A stretch of 14,928 nt of DNA, taken from positions 1 through 14,928 of the forward strand of contig JAJDEK010000378.1 in NCBI GenBank assembly GCA_029259875.1, in the 5' to 3' direction. This DNA comes from Planctomycetaceae bacterium (GTDB lineage: Bacteria; Planctomycetota; Planctomycetia; Planctomycetales; Planctomycetaceae). A model generated the notes under the pieces. The model was not told the DNA's origin and ran no database searches. It saw only the letters and a list, made by a program, of their open reading frames with translations. Shown here in pieces: positions 1 through 5,801 of the stretch (its first letter is position 1; the number at the start of each line of letters is the position of its first letter). Both the position numbers and the translations under genes were made by a program.

Positions 1-43
1 ACAAGCACCTATGGTCCGCCCTTCAATTCCTGAAGGAAAGAGC

Positions 44-826
44 ATGCGGACAGCCGATGAGTTAGCAAAAGCCACTGAAAAAATCAGTGTGCGTGATTTA
101 TCGTTTTATTATTCAGAAAACCGTGCATTAACAGATATTTCGCTTTCCATTCCCGAATGTTGTGTGACGGCCTTCATCGGTCCCTCTGGTTGCGGTAAAT
201 CGACGTTTTTGCGGTGTCTCAATCGTATGAACGATATGATTGAGGGAACTCGAGTTGAGGGAAACATATTGCTGGAAGGTCAAGATATCTACTCCTCACG
301 GACTGATATCGTCACCTTGCGAAAACGGATTGGAATGGTATTCCAGAAATCAACGCCGTTTCCCAAATCAATTTTTGACAATGTTTCATTCGGCCCTAAA
401 ATTGCTGGTATCCGAAAGAAGAAAGATTTGTACGAGATTGTGGAACGGTCACTGCAGCGATCGGCCCTCTGGGACGAGGTAAAAGACCGCTTGAGTGAAT
501 CAGCATTGAATTTATCTGGAGGACAACAACAGCGGTTGTGTATTGCTCGTGCTTTGGCCAACGATCCAGATATTTTGTTGATGGATGAGCCAGCGTCTGC
601 TTTGGACCCCGCTTCCACAGCGCGAATTGAAGATTTGATTTTTGAACTCAAAGAACAATATACCATTGTGATTGTGACACATAATATGCAACAGGCAGCA
701 CGGGTCTCCGATCAGGCTGCATTTTTCTATCAAGGTTTGTTGGTGGAATCCGGGACTACTGTCGACCTCTTTACGAATCCCAAAAAACAACAAACTGAAG
801 ACTATATTACTGGCAGGTTTGGATAA
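44..826 (+). CDS. pstB: Phosphate ABC transporter ATP-binding protein PstB
   Basis: This is the cytoplasmic ATPase of the high-affinity phosphate importer PstSCAB; it hydrolyses ATP to drive phosphate uptake. Numbering from an ATG at 11 (271 aa), the motifs are Walker [10 protein letters not shown] (57-65), Q-loop Gln112, signature LSGGQ (168-172), Walker B ILLMDEP (188-194), D-loop SALD (196-199) and switch His224. The N-terminal [10 protein letters not shown] and the CLNRMND segment are typical of PstB rather than generic ABC ATPases. I chose the ATG at 44 because AAGGAAAG at 33-40 is a good ribosome site and the resulting 260 aa matches the family. The ATG at 11, or a start before the window, is possible because the frame stays open upstream. 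It is followed with almost no gap by phoU, so pstS/pstC/pstA probably lie just upstream. Function is secure; only the start is uncertain. Confidence 0.95.
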   Translation: MRTADELAKATEKISVRDLSFYYSENRALTDISLSIPECCVTAFIGPSGCGKSTFLRCLNRMNDMIEGTRVEGNILLEGQDIYSSRTDIVTLRKRIGMVFQKSTPFPKSIFDNVSFGPKIAGIRKKKDLYEIVERSLQRSALWDEVKDRLSESALNLSGGQQQRLCIARALANDPDILLMDEPASALDPASTARIEDLIFELKEQYTIVIVTHNMQQAARVSDQAAFFYQGLLVESGTTVDLFTNPKKQQTEDYITGRFG

Positions 827-830
827 GCCA

Positions 831-1502
831 ATGACAAAACACTTACAGCGTGATATGGAATCGCTTGAAAGAGAGATTATCACTCAATCTTCTCTTGTAG
901 AAGAGATGATATCTAAGGCGAGTCGTGCGCTATTCGAAGTTCAAGTTGATCTGGCTAATGAAGTAATTGAAAAAGAGCATGCGATCAACGAAAGTGAAGT
1001 CAAAATAGAAGAGGACTGCTTGAAGATATTGGCACTGCATCAACCAGTGGCTGTCGATTTACGTGAAACAGCAACCGTGCTCAAGATCAACAATGATTTG
1101 GAGCGCATAGCCGACTTGGCTGTGAATATTGCAGAGCGGACGATTGGGCTCTCACATTATCCTAACTTTCGCATTCCTTCTTCACTTGAACCCATGACCA
1201 AAGTCACCGTATCCATGCTTCGTGATGCAATCGATGCTTTTATCGATTTTGATACAGAAAAAGCACGCGATGTCTGTAAGCGAGATGATATTGTTGATGA
1301 TTATAATCGGGAAATTATCAATGAGATTTATTTGTTGATGCAAACCGATTCCGAAATTATCAAACCGGCATTACACTTTTTCTCTTCAGCACGCCACATT
1401 GAACGTATTGCCGACCATACGACTAATATTGCCGAAGATGTGATTTATTTAACGGAAGGCGAAATTATCCGCCATCGTCATAAAGAAACATTTTCTACCT
1501 GA
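831..1502 (+). CDS. phoU: Phosphate-specific transport system accessory protein PhoU
   Basis: PhoU is a peripheral cytoplasmic protein that links the Pst transporter to the PhoR/PhoB two-component system and represses the Pho response when phosphate is plentiful. The 223-aa protein is all-helical and consists of two tandem PhoU repeats. The metal-binding-type motif ERIADLAVNIAE (residues 91-102) recurs as ERIADHTTNIAE (191-202), exactly 100 residues later, as expected for the two three-helix bundles. I chose the ATG at 831; a TTG at 819 in the same frame would overlap the pstB stop and add four residues. It lies 4 bp after pstB and 34 bp before the response regulator, so the three are probably one operon. 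Length and motifs fit the family closely. Confidence 0.95.
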   Translation: MTKHLQRDMESLEREIITQSSLVEEMISKASRALFEVQVDLANEVIEKEHAINESEVKIEEDCLKILALHQPVAVDLRETATVLKINNDLERIADLAVNIAERTIGLSHYPNFRIPSSLEPMTKVTVSMLRDAIDAFIDFDTEKARDVCKRDDIVDDYNREIINEIYLLMQTDSEIIKPALHFFSSARHIERIADHTTNIAEDVIYLTEGEIIRHRHKETFST

Positions 1503-1536
1503 TTCATTTTAACTTAAAGTGGTATAAGAAAAAGAT

Positions 1537-2250
1537 ATGTCAAAGAAACGCATTCTTGTAATTGAAGATGATCGTTCTCTCTCTGAAGTTCTCGCATATA
1601 ATTTGCGACAGGAGAAATATGATGCCGTTGTTGCCTTGGATGGGATGGATGGGCTACGACAAGCACAACTCAAAACACCGGATCTGATTATTCTGGATTT
1701 GATGCTTCCACAAATGGATGGGCTGGAGGTTTGCCGTAGATTACGATCCGACCCAGTGACCAGTAATGTGCTGATTCTTATGCTGACTGCGAAGTCAGAG
1801 GAAACGGATCAGGTTGTTGGTTTTACACTGGGGGCAGATGACTATGTTCCCAAGCCGTTCAGTGTGAAAATTTTGTTGGAGCGAATCAAAGCTTTGCTCC
1901 GGCGTCGTGAAAGCAATGGAGAAGCATCTGACACAATTGTGAGTCAGGGAGTGATGATTGACCGACGACGCCATCGAGTGATGATCGATGATATACCGAT
2001 TTCTTTGACACGGAGTGAATTTGAGTTACTCGAAGCACTCGTAAGACAGCCGGGGCGTGTTTTCTCGCGAGCTGAATTAATTGATGCTGCATTGGGAGAT
2101 GATGCGTTGGTTTTGGAGCGGACAATTGATGTCCATATTCGGGCGTTGCGTCAAAAATTGGATAAGCATTCTGAACTCATTGAAACCGTACGTGGTGTGG
2201 GATATCGGTTCCGAGACCCGGATAACGCATTTAAAAAACAGACAACTTAA
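1537..2250 (+). CDS. phoB: PhoB/PhoP-type OmpR-family response regulator
   Basis: This is a two-component response regulator, probably the transcription factor for phosphate starvation. Residues 1-122 are a receiver domain: acidic pair Asp11/Asp12, phospho-acceptor Asp54 in ILDLMLP, Thr84 and Lys106 (VPKPF). Residues 135-228 are an OmpR-type winged helix, with LTRSEFELLEAL leading into the recognition helix ERTIDVHIRALRQKL and ending in the wing VRGVGYRF. The 237-aa length is normal. The assignment to phosphate control rests on its position directly after pstB-phoU and on overall similarity to PhoB/PhoP; receiver and winged-helix motifs alone do not distinguish OmpR-family members. A purine-rich AAGAAAAAG just before the ATG may be the ribosome site. 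No histidine kinase gene follows, so the partner PhoR must be upstream of the window or unlinked. Confidence 0.88.
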   Translation: MSKKRILVIEDDRSLSEVLAYNLRQEKYDAVVALDGMDGLRQAQLKTPDLIILDLMLPQMDGLEVCRRLRSDPVTSNVLILMLTAKSEETDQVVGFTLGADDYVPKPFSVKILLERIKALLRRRESNGEASDTIVSQGVMIDRRRHRVMIDDIPISLTRSEFELLEALVRQPGRVFSRAELIDAALGDDALVLERTIDVHIRALRQKLDKHSELIETVRGVGYRFRDPDNAFKKQTT

Positions 2251-2444
2251 GCCGTTGGAAGCTCTTAGGCAGGTCTGTTGTGTAGGGTGACTGGGTATTG
2301 TGGGGAATTCTTCTTTTCATACCAAAAACGGCTTGTATGGTTTTTCCACTTGTGAAAGCTCTCTTTACTCTCGGTTGAGTACTTTTTGTGCGCTGTTTTA
2401 GCTGGTAAAACCCTCCAACGTCGAATTTTCTTTTTTCAATGTAG
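2251..2444. other. Gene-free stretch between the response regulator and the bfd promoter
   Basis: No convincing coding frame or RNA gene is visible. A 7-bp inverted repeat (AACAGAC at 2237-2243 with GTCTGTT at 2273-2279) brackets the end of the phoB-like gene, but the loop is 29 nt and no T-tract follows, so I do not call it a terminator. Transcription termination of the phosphate operon is therefore unexplained here. Confidence 0.5.
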
Positions 2445-2472
2445 TTGACAGCTTTGCAAAAACCGATATACT
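2445..2472 (+). promoter_or_regulatory. Sigma70-like promoter for the bfd-like gene
   Basis: A perfect -35 hexamer TTGACA (2445-2450) and a near-consensus -10 TATACT (2467-2472) are separated by 16 bp. The predicted start site is around 2479, giving a 5' leader of about 160 nt before the bfd ATG at 2641. This is the best-matching promoter seen in the window. Confidence 0.75.
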
Positions 2473-2481
2473 AACTCTAGT

Positions 2482-2496
2482 TGAGACTGAGTCTCA
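2482..2496 (+). promoter_or_regulatory. Fur-box-like 7-1-7 palindrome at the bfd start site
   Basis: TGAGACT-G-AGTCTCA is a perfect inverted repeat with a 1-nt centre. Its 7-1-7 geometry and TGA...TCA ends match the Fur box (TGATAAT-N-ATTATCA, often TGAGAAT-N-ATTCTCA). It begins about 3 bp after the predicted transcription start, where a bound repressor would block transcription. Iron control is inferred from the shape and from the neighbouring bfd and bacterioferritin genes. Another dimeric repressor is possible. Confidence 0.6.
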
Positions 2497-2593
2497 TAGT
2501 CTACTTGCCGCAAGGTCAAGCCTGAGAACAGGGTTATAGAGTCACCTGCCTGCATAACCCTTTGGTAACCACGAGATAAACCTAAAATCAAAA

Positions 2594-2626
2594 AAGCGTT
2601 TGTTACACAAAGTGCCACAAACGCTT
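2594..2626 (-). terminator. Minus-strand intrinsic terminator inside the bfd leader
   Basis: AAGCGTTTGT (2594-2603) pairs perfectly with ACAAACGCTT (2617-2626). Inside the loop CAC (2606-2608) can pair with GTG (2612-2614). Read on the minus strand the stem is followed by a T-rich run, TTTTTTGATTTT, so it has the shape of a rho-independent terminator for leftward transcripts, most obviously that of bfr. The stem is only about 40% GC, so efficiency may be modest. On the plus strand there is no T-tail and the same hairpin sits 14 nt before the bfd start codon, where it could also affect translation. Confidence 0.6.
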
Positions 2627-2640
2627 GGGTATTAAGTGAT

Positions 2641-2925
2641 ATGTCAATCGTTACAAGCAAGTTCGAGCAATCTTCAGCAGTTCAGATTAAGGAATCTGTG
2701 CCGCGTCAACGATTACTCTGTCATTGTCTCAAGGTCTCTCATGACGATGTCCAGCAATGTATCGATGATACAAGTGCGGAATCGGTTCATGAAGTGATGC
2801 GTGGCTGCGGTGCAGGAAAAGGCTGCACGGCCTGCCATTGTCGAATTAAAGACTTGCTGGCTGGGTCATGTGATGATTGTGGTCAATCCAAACGACGCTG
2901 TTTGTGCGCCGTTCAGGTTGGCTAG
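2641..2925 (+). CDS. bfd: Bacterioferritin-associated ferredoxin (Bfd-like [2Fe-2S] protein)
   Basis: Bfd proteins donate electrons to the haem of bacterioferritin so that stored ferric iron is reduced and released. The 94-aa product has the Bfd/BFD-like cluster pattern C-x-C-x32-C-x-x-C: Cys27 and Cys29 in LCHCLKVS, Cys62 and Cys65 in GKGCTACHC, with the typical CGAGKGC loop. It is longer than a typical Bfd of about 64 aa. It has about 22 extra N-terminal residues and a C-terminal tail with four more cysteines (Cys77-x2-Cys80-x6-Cys87-x-Cys89), a possible second metal site. The ATG at 2641 has no strong Shine-Dalgarno. The gene is preceded by a strong promoter and a Fur-like site, and its stop lies 7 bp from the stop of the convergent bacterioferritin gene. 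That pairing supports the function; the protein could alternatively serve a nitrite-reductase-type BFD role. Confidence 0.85.
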   Translation: MSIVTSKFEQSSAVQIKESVPRQRLLCHCLKVSHDDVQQCIDDTSAESVHEVMRGCGAGKGCTACHCRIKDLLAGSCDDCGQSKRRCLCAVQVG

Positions 2926-2932
2926 CAATCGC

Positions 2933-3403
2933 TTATTCCCGGATCTGTTCGGCGAGGTAGTTCTGAATGCCGACCTGCTTGATCAATTCAAGCTGTGATT
3001 CACACCAGTCAACGCTTTCTTCTGATTCAACAACCATCTGATCCATCAATTCACGGCTGCCAGCATCTTTTTCCTGATGGCAGAGTTCAATCGCTCCGTT
3101 ATAGGTGGCGATCCCTTTCGTCTCCAGCTCCAGGCTATTCTGGATTTGTTCTTCCACTGTTTGCCCTACGCGGATCACATCGTAACGTGCAATTTCGGGA
3201 ACGCCATCCAAATAAAGAATTCGGTCAATGACTTGATCGGCGTGTTTCATTTCTTCAATCGATTCATCATAGAAGTGCTTGGCCAACTTGTCGAAGCCCC
3301 AATCTTTACACATCTTTGATGAGATAAAATACAAATTGATTGCCGTCAGTTCGATTGTTAGTCCACTGTTTAAGGCATCAATGATTTTCTGGCTACCCTT
3401 CAT
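2933..3403 (-). CDS. bfr: Bacterioferritin subunit, ferroxidase centre incomplete
   Basis: Bacterioferritin forms a 24-subunit cytoplasmic shell that stores iron and binds haem between subunit pairs. The 156-aa product aligns without gaps to E. coli Bfr as I recall it (158 aa), from the MKGS start to the QNYLAEQIRE end. The haem ligand Met52 is present (EEMKHA, residues 50-55). Of the six di-iron ferroxidase ligands, Glu18, Glu51, His54 and Glu94 are kept, but the positions of Glu127 and His130 are both Ser in VVESEESVDW (124-133). It may therefore work only with a second, ferroxidase-competent subunit. The ATG follows a purine-rich GAAAGAAAG. A possible promoter and an 8-bp inverted repeat lie upstream, and no terminator separates it from the convergent bfd. 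Confidence 0.93.
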   Translation of the reverse strand: MKGSQKIIDALNSGLTIELTAINLYFISSKMCKDWGFDKLAKHFYDESIEEMKHADQVIDRILYLDGVPEIARYDVIRVGQTVEEQIQNSLELETKGIATYNGAIELCHQEKDAGSRELMDQMVVESEESVDWCESQLELIKQVGIQNYLAEQIRE

Positions 3404-3446
3404 TGGTATTACTTTCTTTCGTTTTTTCTTTGTATTGCTGGTATTT

Positions 3447-3486
3447 CATAGGTTCGAGCAGGATTCATTCATTTTGCTAACCTATG
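3447..3486. repeat. Inverted repeat at the probable bfr promoter
   Basis: CATAGGTT (3447-3454) and AACCTATG (3479-3486) are perfect inverted 8-mers whose centres are 32 bp apart, about three helical turns. AGC and GCT just inside can add three base pairs after a 2-nt bulge. A -10-like TACTAT on the minus strand (3487-3492) abuts the repeat, so it overlaps the likely bfr transcription start. It could be a spaced operator or a stabilising hairpin at the 5' end of the bfr mRNA. No T-tract follows on either strand. Confidence 0.45.
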
Positions 3487-3629
3487 ATAGTATTCGTAAA
3501 TGAACGCACTTGTTCCAGACTGAAGTTCATCAAAATCAGCTATTTCTGTGTATTGAAACAAGGTCTCCACTCTTGCAGCCAATTAGGCGGGGGTTAACTG
3601 AAATCGATTCTCAATCCCAGACAGAATGT

Positions 3630-4430
3630 TTATGGTTTGAGCTTTAAGAGCTCCACTTTACGGAATTCAATAGGATGGCTTTCAGATTGGAGTGAAATCG
3701 TTCCTTTGTCCAGCATGATTGGTGACCCACTCTGTATGAGTTTTTGGGCATCCGCATCCTTTTTGTCCAATTGAGGCTTCGCGTATGAGAGTACGGTTTT
3801 ACCGTTAACCAGATGCTTAATAACTTCATTTCCACGAACTTCGACTTCTACTGTGACCCATTGATCGCCGTGGTAGGTTTTAGAATGAGAGCTTGTGCAA
3901 TGTGGTTTGAACAACTTGTCATTCATGACAACGTGTGTGCCTGGAGTGCATAGATTAGCGGTCGGACGTTCTCCCGAACCCTTGCCTCCCAGTAATTGGA
4001 CTTCAATAGAAACGGGGAAACGCTGGTCTTTCGTCATGGTTTCAGGTGTTTGCCCATGGACCATAATCCCGCTATTACGAAATGCCCAGCCGGGTCCGCC
4101 TTTTGATTGCTCTCCCGTGAATCGATATTCAACACGGATGATATAATGAGAAAATGAATCTTTGTAAAATAGATGGCCGAACTTTTCTGCGAACTCATCA
4201 TATTGGTCATAGGCGACTTTCAGTAAGCCATCTTCCACACGAAAAGTATTGCCGAAGTTATCATTCACATCAGAACCACGAATCTTCACATTCCAACCAT
4301 CAAGGTTTTTCCCATTGAACAACGGAATCCATTCCCCCTGTGGCTTAGCTTCTTCTGCTGACACAGCTGTTTGCAGACAGGTGCTCAAAAATAGACACGA
4401 ACAAAGTACAAGAAGGGATACAGATTTCAC
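3630..4430 (-). CDS. Secreted DUF1080 / 3-keto-disaccharide hydrolase-like protein
   Basis: The 266-aa product begins with a hydrophobic signal peptide (residues 1-25, probable cleavage after VSA) and continues as a single DUF1080 domain (PF06439), a concanavalin-like jelly-roll. Recognisable family segments are LFNGKNLDGW (37-46), the FRVEDGLLKV strand (63-72), NSGI (119-122), EVQLLGG (143-149) and the terminal SLQSESHPIEFRKVEL strand (246-261). Some members hydrolyse 3-keto-glycosides; many planctomycete copies are uncharacterised, so the substrate is unknown. The start is a GTG, since the codon at 4430-4428 reads GTG on the minus strand. An AAAGGAA about 8 nt before it supports this choice. 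A Cys18 in LSTC is a poor lipobox. The gene lies upstream of bfr on the same strand but 226 bp away, so it probably has its own promoter. Confidence 0.88.
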   Translation of the reverse strand: MKSVSLLVLCSCLFLSTCLQTAVSAEEAKPQGEWIPLFNGKNLDGWNVKIRGSDVNDNFGNTFRVEDGLLKVAYDQYDEFAEKFGHLFYKDSFSHYIIRVEYRFTGEQSKGGPGWAFRNSGIMVHGQTPETMTKDQRFPVSIEVQLLGGKGSGERPTANLCTPGTHVVMNDKLFKPHCTSSHSKTYHGDQWVTVEVEVRGNEVIKHLVNGKTVLSYAKPQLDKKDADAQKLIQSGSPIMLDKGTISLQSESHPIEFRKVELLKLKP

Positions 4431-4492
4431 GAATGGGTTCCTTTAACATCGAAGAATGAATGAGGGGATTTCTAGTCCCAATAGACAATCAA

Positions 4493-4541
4493 TATGAGAA
4501 ACATTGTATCACAGAAAGGAAAGAGCAATGTAATACTCATA
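4493..4541. repeat. Nested inverted repeat upstream of the DUF1080 gene
   Basis: TATGAG (4493-4498) pairs with CTCATA (4536-4541), and ACATTG (4501-4506) pairs with CAATGT (4526-4531). The two helices are separated by a 2-versus-4-nt internal loop, with a 19-nt purine-rich plus-strand apical loop. It lies 63-111 bp before the DUF1080 start. It could be an operator with two dyads or an mRNA leader stem-loop. Confidence 0.45.
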
Positions 4542-4650
4542 GGAAACAGCGAATTCATTATAATCCGTATCCTGGGAAATAGTACGGTTTTGTGAGCGAA
4601 CTTTCCGGAAATCATTATTAAGCTTTGTAGAGCTATTGATTAAGTTAATA

Positions 4651-4684
4651 AAAAAACGCCCGTTTCTATTAACGGGCGTTTTTT
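4651..4684. terminator. Strong bidirectional intrinsic terminator
   Basis: AAAAAACGCCCGTT (4651-4664) and AACGGGCGTTTTTT (4671-4684) form a perfect 14-bp stem with a 6-nt loop, with A-tract and T-tract at opposite ends. It can terminate in both directions. Its obvious client is the small lipoprotein gene, whose stop codon on the minus strand is about 40 nt upstream. It also insulates the DUF1080 gene. Confidence 0.9.
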
Positions 4685-4725
4685 AGTTGTTTCTCTTCAT
4701 TACCAGATAACTGGTAGCCGGAAGC

Positions 4726-4950
4726 TTAGCTGCCGGGTTCTTCCTTTTTGGGCTCTTCGCCACCTTCTGGTACTTCAGCACCGGCACCACCGGTTGTTGA
4801 ACCAGCTTCTGCAGGAGCATCTCCAGCAGGGGCATCGACTGCTGGTTTGTCAGCTGGTTTAGAAGCAGGGCTGCCGCATCCGACAGTCCAAGCTGAAATA
4901 CTTACAGTAACGAGCACGGCGCAAAGCCGACTCCATTTTGTGAAAGACAT
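4726..4950 (-). CDS. Small secreted lipoprotein, low complexity
   Basis: The 74-aa product has a short positively charged N-terminus, a hydrophobic stretch (about 10-23) and a likely lipobox ending at Cys25 (TVGC-G). Signal peptidase II could therefore release a lipid-anchored peptide of about 50 residues. The mature part has no fold signature; it is a Pro/Ala/Gly/Glu-rich tail with KPA/APA-type repeats and an acidic end. Small lipoproteins of this kind are frequent in planctomycetes and their function is unknown. A good ribosome site (GGAAGGGA) lies about 7 nt before the ATG, and a strong terminator follows the stop, so I consider it a real single-gene transcript. The Pro/Ala codons make the opposite strand look open as well, but that frame lacks these signals. 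Confidence 0.75.
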   Translation of the reverse strand: MSFTKWSRLCAVLVTVSISAWTVGCGSPASKPADKPAVDAPAGDAPAEAGSTTGGAGAEVPEGGEEPKKEEPGS

Positions 4951-5593
4951 TGTATTGTCCCTTCCGAATTGTTGTTAAAAAATAAGTCAAACGTTTCCTG
5001 CCTTTAAAAACAGGCAAGTGTCTAGAAGCATTAAAAAATGAGACCCACCAGATTTCAAGAGTCATAAAGTATTTAAAGTGATAAATCATTTTGAAAATAG
5101 TAAACGAATGAGATTTTTCACTTTATCGTGAGTGATTTCACTATATTCACTCTCATGATTATGGGAAATAAGTGGTTTAAGGCACTTAAATTGGGTGAAA
5201 AAATTGTCGATTGAGGAGTGCCAAAAAGTATAGTAAAGGTCAAGCATAAATCTAGAAAAACAAGGGATTTACTGGAGAATAGATGTTGCTGAGATATTTA
5301 GAATTCTCAAAATTTTTATGAGAAACTTCCATATAACAGTTTGCTAATTCGATTCGGGTTTGTCACACTAATTTTAGATTGAGGGAACTAAGCTTACTTA
5401 AAATGTTCTTTTTGGTGAGCCATTTCATGACCCCAATCACTTTCATTATTCTTGTGTTCTAATACGCTATGCGTATTTTTTAGTGTGTCATCATTTGAAT
5501 TTCTAATTGACTTTAAGTGGTGATCAGTTACAGAGTGACAATGAACTCCGTTTTATTGTCGAGAGACTTTTAAGATTAGAGGATGGGCTTCAC
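4951..5593. other. AT-rich gene-free region with possible leader or small RNA
   Basis: No credible protein-coding frame is seen in about 640 bp between the divergent lipoprotein and cold-shock genes. It contains a cluster of TCACT direct repeats with one inverted AGTGA (about 5118-5152), a TTCTCA/TGAGAA inverted repeat (5304-5324) and an orphan plus-strand terminator (5461-5481). No clear promoter was identified. Part of it is presumably the long 5' leader usual for cold-shock genes. Confidence 0.5.
5461..5481 (+). terminator. Orphan plus-strand terminator-like hairpin upstream of the cold-shock gene
   Basis: AATACGC (5461-5467) and GCGTATT (5471-5477) form a 7-bp stem with a TAT loop, followed directly by a T-tract to 5481. 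No plus-strand gene lies upstream between 4951 and 5460. It may therefore end an unannotated small RNA, or act as an attenuator in the leader of the cold-shock gene, whose ATG is 113 nt further on. Confidence 0.55.
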
Positions 5594-5791
5594 ATGGCCA
5601 CAGGAACAATTAAAAAAATTACTGAAAAAGGGTTTGGTTTCATTAATGATGGCCAACAGGATATCTTTTTTCATCTTTCATCACTGGATGGTGTCACATT
5701 CGATCAACTCGTAGAAGGTCAAACTGTTGAGTTTGAAACTGAAAAGAGTGATCGCGGTCTGCGAGCAGTTCGAGTAACTGCTCCAGAGTAG
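5594..5791 (+). CDS. Cold-shock domain protein (CspA family)
   Basis: This is a single cold-shock domain of 65 aa, a small beta-barrel that binds single-stranded RNA/DNA and acts as an RNA chaperone. Both RNA-binding motifs are present: RNP1 KGFGFI (12-17) and RNP2 DIFFHLS (23-29), followed by VEGQTVEFETEKSDRGLRAVRV, the canonical end of the fold. I chose the ATG at 5594 because it gives the normal family length, MATGTIKKI is a normal N-terminus, and AGAGGA lies about 10 nt upstream. A TTG at 5507 in frame would add 29 residues unlike the family. The gene stands alone, 10 bp from the convergent FAH-family gene, and is preceded by an AT-rich leader. RNP1 is slightly divergent, with Asn-Asp after FI in place of the common Ser/Thr. 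Confidence 0.9.
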   Translation: MATGTIKKITEKGFGFINDGQQDIFFHLSSLDGVTFDQLVEGQTVEFETEKSDRGLRAVRVTAPE

Positions 5792-5801
5792 GCATTAGAT
5801 A

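Noticed and set aside
512..883. Open frame on the minus strand over pstB/phoU
   Set aside because: It lies fully antisense to well-supported genes, has no recognisable domain and no ribosome site.
2237..2279. AACAGAC/GTCTGTT inverted repeat as terminator of the phosphate operon
   Set aside because: A 29-nt loop, 7-bp stem and no T-tract make it a poor terminator.
3599..3613. TGAAATCGATTCTCA, a Fur-like site about 195 bp upstream of bfr
   Set aside because: Only one half-site matches well; the other matches 4 of 7 positions and it is far from the start of bfr. Not strong enough to call.
4748..4978. Plus-strand Pro/Ala/Gly-rich frame opposite the small lipoprotein
   Set aside because: It is a by-product of the GC-rich codons of the lipoprotein. 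The minus-strand frame has a signal peptide, lipobox, Shine-Dalgarno and terminator; this one has none.
5118..5152. Cluster of TCACT repeats as a regulatory array
   Set aside because: The repeats are only 5 nt long in AT-rich DNA and irregularly spaced; they could be chance, so I mention them only within the gene-free region.
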